A DNA stretch of 64,000 nucleotides from Fen-1254 sp963778945 (GCA_963778945.1 CAVZWL010000006.1:62001-126000), one strand, 5' to 3'; shown: positions 20,325 through 30,126, counted from the stretch's first letter. The notes: a model not told the origin generated them from the letters alone. Numbers and translations: made by a program.

Positions 20325-20403
20325 TGTCTTTTTCCATGGACGAAGGCGTCATCGGTGTATTGTGTTGAAAAATGTTCCGGCTGGCCGGTAAAAAGCTCTA
20401 ATG

Positions 20404-20443
20404 AAAGAATTAATTACTCTTTCATCCTTTCGGGCGATTCCTG
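20404..20443 (+). repeat. Dispersed 40-base motif, copy A
   Basis: One of three ungapped copies in this window (others at 33670 and 34495). It matches copy C at 32 of 40 positions and copy B at 31 of 40. The best conserved parts are ATTAA, TTTCAT and GGGC followed by ATT. It lies 130 bases upstream of the CsbD-like gene. Confidence 0.65.
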
Positions 20444-20573
20444 CTTAATTAAATCATCAGTATCCTTTTACGAAGCCTTGCAGAAGGAAGGACATTGCTT
20501 TGTTCTAAAAAATGGATGGTATGTGTGCTGTATGCGGGGAAAACTATCTCTTGGAGCGAAAGGAAAATAAATC

Positions 20574-20885
20574 GTGAACTGGGATCGACTGGAAGGGCAA
20601 TGGAAACAACAAAGAGGGAAAGCTTTTTATCGCTGGGGTAAAACGATGAACGACGAATTGTCGGCAATCTTGGGCAGATATGAAGAACTTGTCGGAAAGC
20701 TTCAGGAAAAATACGGGATTGCAAAAGATGAAGCAGGGCATCGCGTGGATGAATATAAAATTATCGTTGAACAGCTCAAGCATGCCAACAGCAAATTGGC
20801 AAAGCTGTATAAGGAATTGAGCAAAAAAGAAAAATCGGACAGGCGGCCGGTGAAAGTAAAGGCAGTGTCAAGGAAAAGGAAATAA
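20574..20885 (+). CDS. CsbD-like stress protein
   Basis: A 103-residue, highly charged, probably cytoplasmic protein. The N-terminal half matches the CsbD family (MNWDRLEGQWKQQRGKAF, then WGKTMNDELSAI and GKLQEKYG). The second half is a helical lysine-rich tail (coiled-coil-like, about 50-103) that makes the protein longer than a typical CsbD of about 60-70 residues. CsbD genes belong to general stress regulons in Bacillus (SigB) and Escherichia (RpoS). The start is GTG with AAAGGA 9-13 bases upstream. The 40-base motif upstream may be its control element. Confidence 0.82.
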   Translation: MNWDRLEGQWKQQRGKAFYRWGKTMNDELSAILGRYEELVGKLQEKYGIAKDEAGHRVDEYKIIVEQLKHANSKLAKLYKELSKKEKSDRRPVKVKAVSRKRK

Positions 20886-21234
20886 TTCCAGGAAAGCGGC
20901 GGAACATCTTCATCGATCTGCTTCAAGCGTCGATATTCGGATAAAGCGCCTCTCATAATAAAAATTTGGGATATGGCTGCTTGAGCGAGAATTGAAGTTC
21001 TCTTGATTTCCCTTTTCAAAGTTTATCAATTTTACGCCTCTTTTGCTGTCTTCTCGGTAACGGCTTTGGCGACTGTTGTGTACGCTTAGGATGAGATCCG
21101 GCAGACCTCAAAACAGGGGCGTGAGGGAGATTTTGGCGAATTCAAATTTTCTCCAATTGCTTGAGCCGTATTGTCCACAGATCAAAAAACAACGAAACAT
21201 TAAGATTGGATCAAATCGACAAGGACGGAATTGC
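20886..21234. other. Intergenic region upstream of the glycosyltransferase
   Basis: About 350 bases. No gene, terminator with T-run or promoter element could be identified with confidence. Confidence 0.35.
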
Positions 21235-23504
21235 ATGGAAAGTAATCCAATAATCAACCGCATTGCATTTATCGGTAATTATCTGCCGCGCCAGTGCGGA
21301 ATCGCCACATTTACAACCGATTTATGCGAAGCCGTTGCAGCGGAATGCAGCGATACGACCTGCATAGCCCTTCCGGTGAACGACAGCGAAGCCGGATATG
21401 CATATCCGCCGCGCGTACGATTCGAACTCATTGAAAAAGATATCGATTCGTACCGTCGCGCTGCCGACTTTCTGAACATCAACCGCATCGACGTCGTATG
21501 CCTGCAGCACGAATATGGAATATTCGGCGGCCGTGCGGGAAGCCACATCCTGGCATTGCTGCACGAATTACGAATGCCGATTGTAACGACTTTCCATACT
21601 ATCCTTCGCGATCCGGATTCCGATCAGCGCAAGGTCTTGAAAGAGATAGCCGCATTGTCGGATCGCTTGATTGTTATGAGCAAGCGCGGTTCTGAATTTC
21701 TGCAAACGATATACGGTGTGGTGCCGGAAAAGATCGATCTGATTCCGCATGGGATTCCCGATATTCCCTTTGTCGACCCGAGCTTTCACAAAGATCTTTT
21801 CGGCGTTGAGGGCAAGATAGTATTACTCAGTTTCGGACTTCTCTCGCCGAATAAAGGGATTGAAGATGTTATTGCCGCATTGCCTGCCGTTGCAGACCGC
21901 TTTCCAAATGTGGTTTATCTTATTCTTGGTGCAACGCATCCGCATGTTCTTCAGCACGAAGGCGAGGCTTATCGGCTGTCGCTCCAATGGATGGCTCAGG
22001 AGAAAGGCATGGAGAGCCATGTGGTATTTTACAATCGCTTTGTGAGTCTGGAAGAACTTGTCGAATTTATCGGCGCGGCAGATATTTATATAACACCGTA
22101 TCTTAATGAGGCGCAGATTACATCCGGTACACTGGCCTATACGCTGGGAGCAGGGAAAGCCGTCGTATCGACGCCGTATTGGTATGCAGAGGAGATGCTG
22201 GCAGAAGAGCGAGGAGTGCTGGTTCCCTTCCATAATCCTGCAGCGATGGCCGGACGTATCATAGATTTGCTGGAAAATGATGCCAAGCGTCATGCGATGC
22301 GGAAACGGGCATATATGTTCGGAAGGGATATGGTCTGGCCGAATATCGCAAGGCGTTACGTAGAAAGTTTTCAACGTGCCAGGTCCGAACGACGACATTA
22401 CATAGTACCCGGCTTTACAGTGAAAGCTCTGAACGAACGCCCGGTCGAACTCCCGCCGCTCAAGCTCGACCATCTGCGCCACATGACAGATGAAACGGGG
22501 ATTTTGCAGCATGCTATTTTCACGATCCCCAACTATAGCGAGGGCTATACTACCGATGATAATGCAAGAGCTTTGCTTATCAGTCCTTTACTTGAAGAAC
22601 TCGGGAGCGAGGAGTCTTTCGAATTGGCTTCCAGGTATCTTGCATTTGTCTGGTATGCTTTTAATGCAAAGACCCGTCACTTCCGAAATTTTCTTGGTTA
22701 CAATCGGTTATGGACGGAAGAGAATGGTTCAGATGACAGTCATGGTCGCACACTCGGGGCATTGGGCATGGTGCTGGGTCAGATCGAATACGATCGCTCT
22801 CCATAATATGGCAGGGTGGATGTTCGAACAAGCATTGCTGTCAATTCTTGACACGACAAGCCCTCGAGCGTGGGCATTTGCACTCATCGGCATTTGCGAA
22901 TATTTGAGGAGATTTGAGGGTGATCGAAGGGCAAATCAGGTTCGGGAAGAATTAGCCGGCAGATTGTTGGCATTGTATAAAGCCAACCGGTCGAACGATT
23001 GGCGATGGTACAAAGAATGGCCTTTCTTATTGCAATGCAGCGCTTCCGCATGCTATGCTCATATGCGGTCACTCAATGGCAAACAAATCCATGTTCGATG
23101 CTGGGCTGGAATCGCTCAGCTGGCTCGCGGATTTACAGCGTGCAGATACCGAAGCTGGATGTTTTGTCCCTATCGGATCCAATGGTTTTTATCGGCGGGG
23201 CGGTGAGCGTGCCAGGTTCGATCAACAGCCTATCGAGGCGCAAGCAATGGTATCCTCATGCCTCGAAGCATACCGGATCCTCAGAGACAAACGCTGGCGC
23301 ATGGAGGCACGGCGTGCGTTCGATTGGTTCCTCGGGCGTAATGATCTGAACCTTCCTATCTATGACCCTATAACAGGAGGCTGCCGTGATGGTTTGCATC
23401 CCGACCGCCAGAACGAAAATCAAGGAGCTGAATCTACACTGGCTTTTTTGCAAGCTCTCCTTGAATTGCGAATACACGAAAATACTTTTTTAATGGAAGC
23501 GTAA
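21235..23504 (+). CDS. Two-domain glycosyltransferase (GT4 plus C-terminal alpha-barrel-like domain), two frameshifts
   Basis: Segments 21235-22782, 22784-23026 and 23028-23504 join into 755 residues if one extra base is removed near 22783 and near 23027. Residues 1-385 are a GT4 enzyme: GNYLPRQCGIATFTTDL at the acceptor side, SFGLLSPNKGIE, and ITSGTLAYTLGAGKAVVST with the EAQITSG region near the nucleotide-sugar site. Residues about 400-755 are a separate helical domain with WALG-like, FDQQPIEAQAMV and NQGAESTLAF motifs. The GT4 part probably transfers a sugar, often mannose, from a nucleotide donor. The ATG at 21235 has AAGGACGG upstream. The GH130 gene follows within 5 bases, and this GT/GH130 pairing suggests a shared mannoside pathway. 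Confidence 0.82.
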
Positions 23505-23509
23505 AATCA

Positions 23510-24460
23510 ATGATAAATCAACATCCCCAAATTTTGATCCGTTATAAACATAACCCGATATTGACCGCTGACGATTGGCTGTATCCGATTAATAGCGTAT
23601 TTAATCCCGGCGCAACGCTGCTGCCGGATGGAACCACGCTCCTTCTCTGCCGAGTTGAGGATCGGCGGGGACTTTCTCACCTATGTGCTGCCCGCTCCGC
23701 CAATGGTGAGGATAACTGGAAGATCGATTCACACCCGACTCTTATGGCCGATCCTGAACACTATCCCGAGGAACTCTGGGGTATTGAGGATCCCCGTATC
23801 ACGTACGTGCCGGAGTTAAAAAAATACGCTGTGGTCTATACCGCATACACGCATGATGGTCCCGGAGTAGCTCTTGCTCTCACAGAAGATTTTAAGACGT
23901 TCGAGCGCTACGGCCTGATCATGCAGCCGGATGACAAGGATGCGGCTTTGCTGCCGCGCCGTTTGGACGGCCGCTGGGCTCTGATCCATCGGCCTGTGAG
24001 CGCTCAAGGCGCTCACATGTGGATATCGTATTCGCCCGATCTCCGATACTGGGGCGGCCACAAGCTGATGCTCATAGCCCGCAAAGGCGCGTGGTGGGAT
24101 GCGAACAAAATAGGCCTTTCATCACCGCCGATCGAAACAGCGCAAGGCTGGCTGACAATCTACCATGGCGTACGGCAGACTGCGTCTGGTTCCATTTATC
24201 GGTTAGGGCTGGCGCTGTTCGACCTGCAAACACCCGAACGCTGCCTTCAGCGCAGCAAAGAATGGATGTTCGGACCCGATGAAGTTTATGAGCGGCGCGG
24301 TGATGTGGATGATGTGGTTTTTCCTTGCGGTCATACCCTTGCCCCTGACGGCGATACGATCCGGATGTATTACGGTGTAGCTGATTCGAGTATTGCCTTA
24401 GCTACCGGCAGTGTTCGCATCATGTTAGAGTGGCTTGCAGAGCATGGAGAAAAATTTTAG
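23510..24460 (+). CDS. GH130-family beta-mannoside phosphorylase/hydrolase
   Basis: A 316-residue cytoplasmic enzyme (no signal peptide) with a five-bladed propeller. Visible landmarks are YPINSVFNPGA (about 25-35), LLLCRVEDRRG (about 45-55) with a conserved Arg, ELWGIEDPRI (about 88-97) with the catalytic-type Asp, KIGLSSPPIET with GWLTIYHGV (about 200-218), and VVFPCG and MYYGVADS near the end. GH130 enzymes phosphorolyse or hydrolyse beta-mannosides such as mannosyl-N-acetylglucosamine or mannobiose; the exact linkage cannot be read from sequence. Genes 5 bases apart suggest an operon with the glycosyltransferase. Confidence 0.88.
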   Translation: MINQHPQILIRYKHNPILTADDWLYPINSVFNPGATLLPDGTTLLLCRVEDRRGLSHLCAARSANGEDNWKIDSHPTLMADPEHYPEELWGIEDPRITYVPELKKYAVVYTAYTHDGPGVALALTEDFKTFERYGLIMQPDDKDAALLPRRLDGRWALIHRPVSAQGAHMWISYSPDLRYWGGHKLMLIARKGAWWDANKIGLSSPPIETAQGWLTIYHGVRQTASGSIYRLGLALFDLQTPERCLQRSKEWMFGPDEVYERRGDVDDVVFPCGHTLAPDGDTIRMYYGVADSSIALATGSVRIMLEWLAEHGEKF

Positions 24461-24633
24461 CGGCTGCTCCTTGCAGGAGGATGAACGCGGTAACTTCGGA
24501 CGTCATCCCGAAAATTTTCGGCAAAGTTCCCGGGACTGCAAAAAAAAGGAATCGGGCAGAAAATCTATTTTTCCAAAGTACAATACGAGTTGCAAATTTT
24601 AGTTACATTCTATAAACATGAAAGATGAGGTCT

Positions 24634-25014
24634 ATGAAAAAGAAAGTTGGATTGTGGATTGACGATAAAAAAGCCGTGATTTTTAGTCTGACAGACGAGG
24701 GGGCATCAATAAAACGAATACCGTCGGTGCCGGGCGATACGGTCCGTTCAGACGATGGAATGCAAAAGGTGACGGCAGAAAAGCTCGCAGATAAACAGCC
24801 ACCTAGCCATCTTAACGATTACTATGATGAGGTGTTTTCGTATATTCGCGATGCAGAATCTATTTTGATATTCGGCCCAGGCGAGGCAAAAGTAGAGCTT
24901 AAAAAACGGCTGGAGAAGGTGAAACTCCATGGGAACATTGTAGGGATGGAAACAGCGGATAAAATGACGGACAACCAGATTGTTACGAAGGTCCGGCAGC
25001 ACTTTCTGCATTAG
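24634..25014 (+). CDS. Small eRF1-domain-like (baeRF-type) protein
   Basis: A 126-residue cytoplasmic protein. The N-terminal VGLWIDDKKAVIFSL and the C-terminal DAESILIFGPGEAKVELKKRL resemble the third domain of eRF1/Pelota-like proteins found in bacterial baeRF families. The middle is charged and variable. Its role is unknown; a link to ribosome rescue or translation is inference only. An in-frame ATG lies at 24625, but the one at 24634 has GATGAGG a few bases before it and gives the natural MKKKVGLWID start. The next gene encodes an RNase II-type ribonuclease, so an RNA-related role would fit. Confidence 0.6.
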   Translation: MKKKVGLWIDDKKAVIFSLTDEGASIKRIPSVPGDTVRSDDGMQKVTAEKLADKQPPSHLNDYYDEVFSYIRDAESILIFGPGEAKVELKKRLEKVKLHGNIVGMETADKMTDNQIVTKVRQHFLH

Positions 25015-25131
25015 AATCCTGCGGTTTTTATAATTCTCGCTGTAAAAAGAGATGTACAGTCATGTGGGTTATCGCAGTTGAAAGCGCAAAATATTATCTT
25101 TCAGGAAGCCGATGCAAGGAAGGGACTAAAC

Positions 25132-25164
25132 ATGAAAATTTTCGAGAGGAGCGCGCATGACTGA
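25132..25164 (+). CDS. Ten-codon leader ORF overlapping the ribonuclease start
   Basis: A strong ribosome site (AAGGAAGGG, 25116-25124) is followed 7 bases later by an ATG opening a 10-codon frame that ends in TGA at 25162-25164. The ribonuclease ATG at 25157 lies inside it in another frame, with its own site (GAGAGGAG) within the leader. This looks like translational coupling or a leader peptide, but the peptide need not be functional. Confidence 0.4.
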   Translation: MKIFERSAHD

Positions 25165-26632
25165 TAATGACGACAAGCGGCACCGTGCTATCCTGCAAAA
25201 AATTGCACGCCGGGCAATGTTGGAGAGAGGGCTTCTTCCGGATTTTTCCGCAGAGGCAATTGCCGAGCTTGATGGAATCTCTGCAGCGGTGACACGTGCT
25301 GAAGTGCCGGTTCGTGATCTCAGAAATCTTCCGTGGTGCTCCATCGATAATGACGATTCACGCGATCTCGATCAATTGAGCGTTGCCGAAGCGCTGCCTG
25401 AAGAAACTGTAAAGATACTGGTTGCTGTAGCCGATGTTGAAGCCGCAGTCAAGCAGCAGTCGGCGCTCGACGATCATGCAAAACATAATACAACCTCGGT
25501 CTATACCGCTGCACAGATATTTCCGATGCTGCCCGAGAAGCTCTCGACAGATCTTTCATCTCTCAACTTTGAATCAGACCGGCTTGCTATCGTTATTGAA
25601 ATGGTTATTGCCGGTGATGGATCGCTTTGGAGTTCGGATATCTATCAGGCGCTGGTACGCAACCGTGCAAAGCTTGCGTACAACAGCGTTGCCGTCTGGC
25701 TGGAAGGAAGCGGACCGATGCCGCAGACGGTGGGCGCAATCGGAGGTCTCGATGAAAATCTTCGGCTGCAGGACCGCACAGCCCGAAAGCTGAAATCACT
25801 CAGACATCTGCACGGTGCACTCGACCTCGAAACAATAGAAGCGCGTCCGGTATTTGACGGAGACGAAATAAAGGACTTAGAAGCCGATGGTAGAAACGCT
25901 GCGAAAGATATTATAGAGGACTTTATGATCACAGCAAACGGCGTAACGGCGCGGTACCTGGCGGCCAAAAAATTACCATCGCTGCGGCGTGTTGTGCGCA
26001 CGCCAAAACGATGGGATCGAATAGTCGAAATTGCCTCGGAGCATAGCTTTCCGCTTCCTGAAAAACCGGATTCAAAAGCATTGGATTCGTTTTTATTATC
26101 TGCAAAATCCGTTGATCCTCTGCGTTTCCCGGATCTTTGTCTCAGCATCATCAAACTCCTGGGTGCAGGCGAATATGTTGTGGAATTACCGGGCGGTGAT
26201 TCTGCCGGTCACTTCGGTCTTGCAGTCAAAGATTACGCGCATTCTACGGCGCCCAATCGCCGGTATCCCGACCTGATAACGCAGCGTCTGCTGAAAGCGG
26301 CAATGGCGGAATCTCCCATGCCTTATACAGCCGATGAATTGGAAGCTCTTGCAAAACACTGCACGGAAAATGAAGATGCTGCGAAAAAAGTGGAACGGCA
26401 GGTGGAAAAATCAGCCGCGGCTTTAGTCCTGGAGTCGAAGATACATCAGGTGTTCGATGCTATCGTCACTGGTGCCTCTGCTAAAGGGACATGGGTTCGT
26501 CTTCTGCATCCTCCTATTGAAGGAAAAGTTGTAGACGGCTTTGAGGGCTTAGATGTAGGCCATAAGTGTCGTGTACAGCTCATTCATACAGATGTGGAAC
26601 ACGGATATATAGATTTTAAAAAGATTGAATGA
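25157..26632 (+). CDS. RNB-domain exoribonuclease (RNase II/R family, short form)
   Basis: A 491-residue cytoplasmic 3'-5' exoribonuclease. The RNB catalytic domain begins around residue 50, with the aspartate cluster IDNDDSRDLDQ (about 62-72) that binds the catalytic magnesium ions. It continues through VAVADVEAAV, ALDDHAKHNTTSVYT and the conserved YAHSTAPNRRYPDLITQRLL (about 360-380). The C-terminal 70 residues look like a reduced S1-type barrel. At 491 residues it lacks the two N-terminal cold-shock domains of classical RNase II and RNase R (about 640-810 residues). It follows the eRF1-domain-like gene by 142 bases. An inverted repeat after the stop may end or stabilise the transcript. Confidence 0.9.
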   Translation: MTDNDDKRHRAILQKIARRAMLERGLLPDFSAEAIAELDGISAAVTRAEVPVRDLRNLPWCSIDNDDSRDLDQLSVAEALPEETVKILVAVADVEAAVKQQSALDDHAKHNTTSVYTAAQIFPMLPEKLSTDLSSLNFESDRLAIVIEMVIAGDGSLWSSDIYQALVRNRAKLAYNSVAVWLEGSGPMPQTVGAIGGLDENLRLQDRTARKLKSLRHLHGALDLETIEARPVFDGDEIKDLEADGRNAAKDIIEDFMITANGVTARYLAAKKLPSLRRVVRTPKRWDRIVEIASEHSFPLPEKPDSKALDSFLLSAKSVDPLRFPDLCLSIIKLLGAGEYVVELPGGDSAGHFGLAVKDYAHSTAPNRRYPDLITQRLLKAAMAESPMPYTADELEALAKHCTENEDAAKKVERQVEKSAAALVLESKIHQVFDAIVTGASAKGTWVRLLHPPIEGKVVDGFEGLDVGHKCRVQLIHTDVEHGYIDFKKIE

Positions 26633-26638
26633 ATCATG

Positions 26639-26672
26639 ACACCTTGCGAAGGTGGACACCTTCGCAAGGTGT
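26639..26672. repeat. Perfect 16-base inverted repeat made of two sub-palindromes
   Basis: Arms at 26639-26654 and 26657-26672 are perfect reverse complements around a 2-base loop. Each arm is itself nearly palindromic (CACCTT-n3-AAGGTG). It starts 7 bases after the ribonuclease stop. There is a short A-rich but no T-rich tail on the plus strand, so it may act as a bidirectional terminator, an mRNA end protector or a REP-like element. Confidence 0.8.
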
Positions 26673-26769
26673 ATGCAAAAAGTAAATATTACAAAATAAG
26701 TCGGGTTTTTACATCCTCTTTTTGTTTAAATCAAATAAGAGAGCGAGCTTATAGATAAGGAGAAATAAA

Positions 26770-27859
26770 ATGAAAAATGCCGGATTATTAAACCCCTGCA
26801 AATTGGGCGCCATCGATTTAAAAAACAGAATCGTTATGTCGCCTATGACGCGCTCTCGTGCAATAAATAATATCCCGAACGACTTAATGGCTGAATACTA
26901 TAGGCAGCGTGCCGGGGCTGGACTTATTATTACTGAGGGAACATCTCCTTCACCCGACGGCCTTGGGTACTGCCGCATTCCCGGCATCTACAGTCCGAGA
27001 ACAAACGGACGCTTGGAAAAAAGTTACAACTGCCGTACATTCTAAGGGCGGCAGAATATTCGTCCAGCTCATGCATACAGGGCGGATAGGGCATCCTGCC
27101 AACCTGCCGAAAGATGCGGTCATCGTTGCACCGTCTGCCGTTAAGCCGGCCGGACAAATATGGACAGATGCTCTGGGTTTGCAGGATTATCCGGTCCCTG
27201 CAGCAATGACCGGTGAAGAATTAAATCATGCGAAGCAGGAATATGCTGCAGCTGCAGCGAATGCTCTCAGTGCCGGTTTTGACGGCATAGAATTGCATGG
27301 CGCAAATGGATATCTCCTGGAACAATTCCTGTCTCCCGTGAGTAATAGAAGAATCGATAACTATGGAGGAAGTATTGAAAACCGCTGCCGCTTTGTGCTG
27401 GAAGTATTAGAAGCCGCAGTTCAATCAATCGGAAAGGAAAGAGTCGGCATACGTCTGTCCCCTTATGGCGTAGCCAGCGATATGCCTCACTATCCTGAAA
27501 TTGACAGCACATATAAGTATCTTTCCGAACAGATCAATCGTATGAAGATTCTGTATATCCATATCGTAGACCACAGCGGCATGGGCGCGCCGGAGGTGCC
27601 CGCCGAAATTAAGAAAGCTATACGCGAAAGATTCCTAGGCGCCATAATTTTGAGCGGCGGATATACAAAAGAGCGTGCCGAAAGCGAATTACAGGATGGA
27701 CTTGCCGACCTTATTGCATTCGGCAGGCCGTTTATCAATAACCCGGACCTTGTGGAAAGAATCGTACACACCTGGCCGCTTGCGAAAGAACTCGATATGA
27801 ATACATTTTATACGCCCGGTGAAAAAGGATATACGGACTATCCCGCGTACGCTCGATGA
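26770..27859 (+). CDS. Old Yellow Enzyme family flavin oxidoreductase, one frameshift
   Basis: Segments 26770-26997 and 26999-27859 join into 362 residues when one base near 26998 is removed, the normal length for the NemA/OYE family. Visible features: KNRIVMSPMTRSRA (about 19-32, FMN binding), GLIITEGTSPSPDG, FVQLMHTGRIGHP, FDGIELHGANGYLLEQFLSP (about 180-199), NYGGSIENR (about 207), and the C-terminal LIAFGRPFINNPDL phosphate-binding loop. The His-Gly-Ala-Asn motif marks the substrate-proton site. These enzymes reduce activated C=C bonds, nitro compounds or quinones with NADPH. Start ATG with AAGGAG. It is followed by a CurA-like reductase and CbpA, suggesting an electrophile/stress detoxification operon. 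Confidence 0.9.
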
Positions 27860-27901
27860 GCTGTCAATAAACCCGCGCACTCTTGAATGGATGGATCCTC
27901 A

Positions 27902-28913
27902 ATGCATCAAGACATTAACAGACAAATTTTCTTTGTTAAGAGGCCTATCGGAATGCCGGATGAAAGCTGTTTCAAGCTGACTGAATCCGCAATACCTCAG
28001 CCGATGGCCCGACAGCTCTTGCTGCAGACAAAATATCTTTCCGTCGATCCCTATATGCGAAGCAGAATGAATGATCGCAGGTCATATGTAGCGCCATTTC
28101 AGCTTAACGAAGTTTTAAGCGGCGGGATAGTCGGAGAAGTTATTGAGTCAAGATCGGAAAATTTTGTCAAGGGAGATTTTGTGACAGGAAATCTGGGCTG
28201 GCAGGATTATTCCGTTGCAGGGGAGAAAGAAGTTACGGAAGATAAATCCAGAAATTGCACCTGTCAGTACGGCTTTGGGAGTGCTGGGAATGCCTGGTCT
28301 GACTGCGTATTTCGGGTTGCTGTATATCGGAGAGCCGAAGCAGGGTGAAACAGTCGTTGTATCCGGCGCAGCCGGTGCGGTCGGAATGATTGCGGGACAG
28401 ATCGCCAAAATACACGATTGCCGCGTTGTCGGCATCGCCGGATCCGACAGGAAAACGAAATACTTGGTTGATGAATTAGGATTTGATGCAGCCATAAACT
28501 ATAAGACCGCTCAAAATCTGAGGAACTCATTGAAGGAAGCTTGTCCGGCCGGTGTTGATATTTATTTTGACAATGTCGGCGGCGAAATCTCGGACGCAGT
28601 CATTTCATTGATAAACAAGTATGCACGAATTCCTTTGTGCGGACAAATCTCCCTTTATAACGAATCGCAAATTCCGACTGGCCCGCGGATACAGCCCCGC
28701 TTGCTTACGTTCAGCGCTCTCATGAAGGGATTCATCGTACATAATTACGAGGACCAGTTCGATGAAGGGTTGCGTCAATTGGCATACTGGCTTAAGGAAA
28801 AAAAACTGAAGTATGCTGAGAACATAATCGATGGACTTGAAAATGCCCCGAAAGCTTTCCTCGGATTGTTCAAAGGGGAAAATCTCGGCAAACAGCTTGT
28901 CAAAGTGAGTTAG
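27902..28913 (+). CDS. NADP-dependent medium-chain reductase (CurA/leukotriene-B4-dehydrogenase type), one frameshift
   Basis: Segments 27902-28231 and 28233-28913 join into 336 residues after removing one base near 28232, the usual length for this zinc-free MDR family. N-terminal part: LSVDPYMRSRM (about 48-58) and LSGGIVGEVI. Second part: GVLGMPGLTAYFGLL, then the nucleotide-binding VVSGAAGAVGMIAGQIAK (about 150-167), GADIYFDNVGG-like VDIYFDNVGGEI (about 220), and the family ending GENLGKQLVKV. It reduces the C=C bond of alpha,beta-unsaturated ketones and aldehydes using NADPH. The ATG at 27902 is chosen over an upstream in-frame one at 27887 on family length. It lies 42 bases after the OYE gene. 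Confidence 0.88.
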
Positions 28914-28952
28914 AAAACAACTGAAAAAGCACACACGGAAGACTTCGAGATA

Positions 28953-29888
28953 ATGACTTACAAAGATTACTACAAAGTTCTGGGTGTCGGACAGAATGCG
29001 ACAACGGAAGAAATTAAAAGAGCATATCGAAAGCTTGCCAAGAAATATCATCCGGACAAAGCCAAGGGTGACAAAGCAGCCGAGGAGAAGTTTAAGAATA
29101 TCAATGAAGCCAATGGAGTTCTCAGTGATCCGGTGAAGAGGAAAAAATACGATCAATTTGGAGCAGATTGGAGACAGTACGAGCAATCCGGCGCGCCTCC
29201 GGGAGGGTTTGATTGGTCGAAGTACGCAAGCGACCAGAATCGCACACATACTATGAGTCAGGAAGAATTCAACGCGATGTTTAATGAGGAAGGAGCCGGC
29301 AATATCTTCGATTCATTGTTCGGACAACGTTTCGGAGAAAGGCGGGGCAGAAGAGGCAGGGCGCTTAAAGGCGAAGACTTCGAAGCAGAGACATCGCTGT
29401 CGCTTGAAGAAGCGTTCTACGGCTCAACTCGGCTTTTAAAAGTCCATGGCCAGACAATCAAGGTCATCATTAAGCCGGGGATTGACGATCAGCATGTGTT
29501 GAGATTGGAAGGAAAGGGAGGGAGCGGATCGAACGGCGGCCCGAACGGAGATCTTTATATAACGGTCAAAGTCGCGACACATCCGGAATTCCAGCGCAAA
29601 GGAAACGACCTTTACTGTGAGAGGCCGGTCGACCTGTACACCGCCGTGCTCGGCGGCAAGATGCTGATCAAGACTTTGAAGAGTACAGTCAATGTAGAAG
29701 TTTCAAAAGAAACGCCTAATGGCAAAATGTTAAGGCTGATGGGCCTCGGAATGCCGGTCTACGGCACAAAAGAGGAATTCGGAAATCTGTATGTAACTCT
29801 GAAAATCCAACTTCCGGAAAAGCTTAGCGAGCAGGAACTCGAATTATTTAGAAAATTATCGGCATTAAGAAAATCGACTTCATACTAG
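28953..29888 (+). CDS. cbpA: CbpA-type DnaJ co-chaperone
   Basis: A 311-residue cytoplasmic Hsp40. Residues 1-68 form the J domain (DYYKVLGVGQNATTEEIKRA, with HPD in KYHPDKAKG) that stimulates DnaK ATPase. A Gly/Phe-containing linker (about 75-135) follows, then two C-terminal peptide-binding beta domains (about 140-305; SLEEAFYGSTRLLKV, and GKGGSGSNGGPNGDLYI). The DnaJ zinc-finger cysteines are absent, which places it in the CbpA class. The gene lies 39 bases after the CurA-like gene on the same strand and is probably in the same stress operon. The ribosome site is weak. Confidence 0.93.
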   Translation: MTYKDYYKVLGVGQNATTEEIKRAYRKLAKKYHPDKAKGDKAAEEKFKNINEANGVLSDPVKRKKYDQFGADWRQYEQSGAPPGGFDWSKYASDQNRTHTMSQEEFNAMFNEEGAGNIFDSLFGQRFGERRGRRGRALKGEDFEAETSLSLEEAFYGSTRLLKVHGQTIKVIIKPGIDDQHVLRLEGKGGSGSNGGPNGDLYITVKVATHPEFQRKGNDLYCERPVDLYTAVLGGKMLIKTLKSTVNVEVSKETPNGKMLRLMGLGMPVYGTKEEFGNLYVTLKIQLPEKLSEQELELFRKLSALRKSTSY

Positions 29889-29927
29889 TGACAGTCCTAA
29901 AAAATAATTTTGTATTCCATGCGGCCC

Positions 29928-29963
29928 GCCTGCAATTGCATATAATATATGCGTCGGGCAGGC
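29928..29963. repeat. Nested hairpin after cbpA
   Basis: Outer arms GCCTGC/GCAGGC (29928-29933, 29958-29963) enclose inner arms GCATAT/ATATGC (29938-29943, 29947-29952). It starts 40 bases after the cbpA stop with no T-run, so it may be a processing or weak termination site. Confidence 0.4.
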
Positions 29964-30126
29964 ATAGTGCCGCAGAAATAATGTAATCCTGCATTGCAAA
30001 ACACAATATTACTTAATTGAAGCGGCACTCATCAAAGCCATGCTCTTCTGCGGTGCAGAGGGAATTCATCCGCCGCTTACGGTGTTTTAGAGTTGAGATG
30101 TTTGATACATGTCGAGGAGAAATGAT

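Noticed and set aside
21823..22512. 229-codon antisense frame in the glycosyltransferase
   Set aside because: It lies wholly opposite a strongly conserved GT4 domain, so it is a codon-bias shadow.
24481..24615. 45-codon frame after AGGAGG downstream of GH130
   Set aside because: The AGGAGG touches the ATG with no spacer, and the peptide has no resemblance to any family.
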